Shown here: positions 6,134 to 7,543 of the stretch, piece by piece
Numbering within the stretch: position 1 is the stretch's first letter
How the letters are laid out: each line of letters begins with the position of its first letter
Source of the DNA: Anaerolineales bacterium
GTDB lineage: Bacteria; Chloroflexota; Anaerolineae; Anaerolineales; E44-bin32
Assembly (NCBI GenBank): GCA_030673085.1
Contig: DAOVFE010000074.1
Location: forward strand, 1-7,543
DNA: 7,543 nucleotides
Direction: 5' to 3'
The notes under the pieces: generated by a model
Told to the model about the DNA's origin: nothing
Database searches by the model: none
The model's input: only the letters and a program-made list of their open reading frames with translations
Position numbers and translations under genes: made by a program

Positions 6134-6771
6134 TGCCCCTCCGGCGCCGCACACGCTTCTTTAATGAATATTTCAATGCGATTCGCGGCGCGAATCAACT
6201 TGGGTTTTTCGAAGGTTTGGGAGTGGCGTCTAAGCGATTGCGAGTCCAGGTTCTCTAAGTTTTGTAGGCGGAGCGAGCGGATGTAACCCTCGGAATCACC
6301 TCCTGGTGTGAGGTATATAAGGTCAAGGAGCGCCTTCTCCGGCGCAGCGACGAGCGCCTGCTGGTGGTCTCCCAGCTCAATGAGCTGGTAGCCTGAAAGG
6401 TATTTCCTGCGCATATGACGGAAGAGGAAGGCTGCCAAGGGTGTATTCCAACGCCTGGGTCGGGTTGAGCACACGCTCACTACGGTCGGGACGTATTCGG
6501 GGATGAGATCATAGTGCGCCAGAGCCGACTGGCAGCTCACGTAGGACCCGCGCACCATATGATTGGCGATGGTGAAGGGGTGGGGCCGGACCTTTTGATA
6601 AGGCGGCGCCAATGCATACAGCCCTCTGCGGAGCTGGTATAGGCGGCCGGCGTTCATCCAACGAGTAAGTTGTCTACGGATATGGTTCGGATCTACGTTG
6701 CCGGCAAGGAGCAAGCCGGTTTCGAAGACCGGCTCGTCCCCCACAATTTCGATCAGATGCTTAAATTCCAT
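6130..6771 (-). CDS. abiEi: AbiEi-family antitoxin with winged helix-turn-helix
   Basis: This 213-aa protein is the partner antitoxin of AbiEii. In studied type IV pairs the antitoxin counteracts the toxin without stable binding, and its N-terminal domain represses the module's promoter. The N-terminal winged helix (about 1-58) includes IRRQLTRWMNAGRLYQLRRG (31-50) and GLYAL. The middle shows SYVSCQSALAHYDLIPE (76-92), and APEKALLDLIYL (143-154) is typical of the family. The C-terminal part is rich in Arg and Lys. The order, antitoxin first with a 4-nt ATGA overlap into the toxin, is standard. The ATG at 6771 has no Shine-Dalgarno site; it may be translated from a leaderless or very short-leader transcript. 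Confidence 0.92.
   Translation of the reverse strand: MEFKHLIEIVGDEPVFETGLLLAGNVDPNHIRRQLTRWMNAGRLYQLRRGLYALAPPYQKVRPHPFTIANHMVRGSYVSCQSALAHYDLIPEYVPTVVSVCSTRPRRWNTPLAAFLFRHMRRKYLSGYQLIELGDHQQALVAAPEKALLDLIYLTPGGDSEGYIRSLRLQNLENLDSQSLRRHSQTFEKPKLIRAANRIEIFIKEACAAPEGQ
6138..6142 (-). promoter_or_regulatory. Ribosome binding site deciding the AbiEii start
   Basis: GGAGG on the minus strand lies 4 nt before the ATG at 6133 and inside the last codons of the antitoxin gene. With the ATGA overlap it points to coupled translation of the toxin and rules against the longer start at 6154. Confidence 0.7.
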
Positions 6772-6777
6772 GGCAGT

Positions 6778-6806
6778 ATTTTGCCATAAAAGGCAAATAA
6801 CTGCAA
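6778..6806 (-). promoter_or_regulatory. Candidate AbiE promoter giving a leaderless antitoxin mRNA
   Basis: TTGCAG (6801-6806) and CAAAAT (6778-6783) are 17 nt apart on the minus strand. Starting six or seven bases past the -10 would place transcription at or next to the antitoxin ATG (6771), which lacks a ribosome site. The boxes match consensus only at 3 and 4 of 6 positions. A competing -10, TAAAAT at about 6818-6823, would give a leader of about 40 nt. Which is used cannot be told from sequence. Confidence 0.35.
6780..6797. promoter_or_regulatory. Candidate AbiEi operator (inverted repeat)
   Basis: TTTGCC (6780-6785) and GGCAAA (6792-6797) are inverted repeats with a 6-nt spacer, only 8 bp from the antitoxin start and lying across the promoter spacer. 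AbiEi-family antitoxins are known to repress their own promoters through inverted repeats, so this is the natural candidate site. The arms are short, so placement is the main evidence. Confidence 0.4.
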
Positions 6807-7110
6807 TAGAAACGCTATTTTAGTATTTTGTAATGCGTCTCTAAGGCAGGCAAGGGGCGACTGCTCTATAAACTCCGGCGTCTGTGACTTACTTCCTCAA
6901 TCCAAAGTTAGCTACAATCGTCTCATACAAGCTGGATGAGATGAGCAGCTTCTAATATTCGGAGTTTGAGCAAATTCCAAATAATATCTTGATGAGCAGC
7001 GCTCGGCTTATTTCAACTTTGGATTTGTGTGGCGGCTGCGCACGATGCGAATAGCTTATTCACTAAGCAGCTTTCAATGGTTTGTCCGAAACTGCGAAGG
7101 ATCTGATGAC
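6807..7110. other. Non-coding stretch between the AbiE module and the AlbA-like fragment
   Basis: I see no convincing gene in these 304 nt. The segment is AT-richer than the AbiE genes. It holds an 11-bp inverted-repeat pair (6899-6909 and 7015-7025), the direct repeat GATGAGCAGC (6940-6949 and 6991-7000), and a second copy of the antitoxin-promoter string AGTATTTTG (6822-6830, also 6775-6783). An upstream GTG-initiated extension of the plus-strand fragment begins at 7027, but it has no family support. Confidence 0.5.
6899..7025. repeat. 11-bp inverted-repeat pair bounding a 127-bp segment
   Basis: AATCCAAAGTT (6899-6909) and AACTTTGGATT (7015-7025) are perfect inverted repeats separated by 105 nt. 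They could be ends of a very small non-autonomous element or the base of a long RNA arm. No flanking target duplication is visible and no transposase is nearby, so the nature is unproven. Confidence 0.35.
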
Positions 7111-7368
7111 ATGAGCGAACACTGGACCCAAAAAAGAGTAGAAGAATTCATTGTTGATGAAATTGAGGAAGGACATCAGCTTGAGGATAAATCATCTGGC
7201 GCCTTAGAGAAATCAGACAAAACGAAACAAGAAATGGCAAAGGATGTATCATCGATGGCAAATTCTGCTGGTGGAATAATTATCTATGGCATAAAGGAAT
7301 TCGACAAAGAAGAGAAGAAACACCTGCCTGAAAGTCTAGATCCAATTAACCGACAAAAATTTTCTTAA
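7111..7368 (+). pseudogene. Truncated Schlafen/AlbA_2-domain gene fragment, probably frameshifted
   Basis: The 85 codons from the ATG at 7111 resemble the N-terminal part of the AlbA_2 (Schlafen-type, putative ATP/nucleic-acid-binding) domain. The characteristic stretch runs from LEDKSSGALE through KQEMAKDVSSMANSAGGIIIYGIKE (about residues 24-65) to a LDPI segment. Full proteins with this domain are normally several hundred residues, but this one stops at TAA (7366-7368). Skipping one base (t7366) continues as KEWAMSSSHI in another frame to a stop at 7409-7411. That matches the tryptophan-containing segment I would expect next, so a one-base change probably broke the gene, and nothing recognisable follows. 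GAAGGA lies about 9 nt before the ATG. Codon use is AT-richer than the AbiE genes and the strand is opposite, which suits a decayed acquired defence or regulatory gene. Confidence 0.65.
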
Positions 7369-7504
7369 GGAGTGGGCTATGTCAAGCTCACACATACTAG
7401 ACCATTCATAAGTAGAAATTTTCAACTGATAAAAAGGGCAGCAAATTCTACCTTTCTAGCAGTAAATGTGGCGCGATGTTACCTGGCTACGACGGAGAGA
7501 TTAA

Positions 7505-7541
7505 AAACCCTCCCGCTGGTTTCAAACCAGCGGGAGGGTTT
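7505..7541. terminator. Strong bidirectional-type hairpin terminator
   Basis: The 18-base arms 7505-7522 and 7524-7541 are perfectly complementary around a single central base; in RNA the innermost pairs would open into a small loop. The core CCCTCCCGCTGG/CCAGCGGGAGGG is GC-rich. On the minus strand the stem is followed by TTTTT (7503-7507), so it best serves a minus-strand gene to the right of the window. It could also stop plus-strand transcription from the AlbA-like remnant. Confidence 0.8.
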
Positions 7542-7543
7542 AA

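Noticed and set aside
5291..6911. CAAAGTTAG as direct repeats (5291-5299, 6903-6911) on either side of the AbiE module, as possible insertion marks
   Set aside because: Nine-base matches are expected about a hundred times by chance in a window this long, and the copies are not at matching distances from the module.
7027..7110. 28-residue N-terminal extension of the AlbA-like fragment from a GTG at 7027
   Set aside because: The extension does not resemble the family, and the ATG at 7111 has a ribosome site and begins where homologues usually do.
1..7543. CRISPR arrays, tRNA or rRNA genes, insertion sequences
   Set aside because: No regularly spaced repeats, cloverleaf or rRNA-like sequence, or transposase were seen on either strand.

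Overview
The window carries two minus-strand transcription units and a decayed plus-strand gene. GC content is intermediate and start signals are bacterial (Shine-Dalgarno sites, stop/start overlaps, a sigma70-like promoter). A two-domain fused ECF ATPase and long GC-rich hairpin terminators remind me of Chloroflexota such as Anaerolineae. That taxonomic guess comes from memory and is weak.

Region 1 (about 1-5087, minus strand) reads, in transcription order: promoter and palindromic operator, an RpiR/SIS-family regulator, a fused double-ABC ECF ATPase, the ECF membrane protein EcfT, an MtnA/eIF2B-like aldose-1-phosphate isomerase, and the N-terminal half of an MTA phosphorylase-like enzyme that runs off the left edge. 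Spacing is tight throughout: 56 nt, a 1-nt overlap, 33 nt and 16 nt. The likely logic is uptake of a nucleoside or nucleoside-like molecule, phosphorolysis to base plus sugar 1-phosphate, then isomerisation to a ketose 1-phosphate, all under a sugar-phosphate-sensing regulator. This resembles methylthioadenosine or 5'-deoxyadenosine salvage with a dedicated ECF importer. No substrate-binding S component is present here. Both enzymes depart from textbook active-site motifs, so the true substrate is open.

Region 2 (about 5088-5326) is intergenic. It holds a nested inverted-repeat segment of unknown role and a 13-bp perfect hairpin that should terminate the next unit.

Region 3 (5327-6806, minus strand) is a two-gene type IV toxin-antitoxin module, AbiEi antitoxin then AbiEii nucleotidyltransferase, joined by an ATGA overlap. 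Its promoter region contains an inverted repeat, and the first gene may be leaderless.

Region 4 (6807-7543) is AT-richer and mostly non-coding. It has an 11-bp inverted-repeat pair enclosing about 105 nt, a truncated Schlafen/AlbA_2-type gene fragment on the plus strand that appears frameshifted, and a very strong hairpin terminator at the right edge.

Three starts were moved downstream of the longest ORF because a Shine-Dalgarno site lies inside or just after the longer ORF's start: the isomerase (GTG at 1485), the regulator (ATG at 4930) and AbiEii (ATG at 6133).
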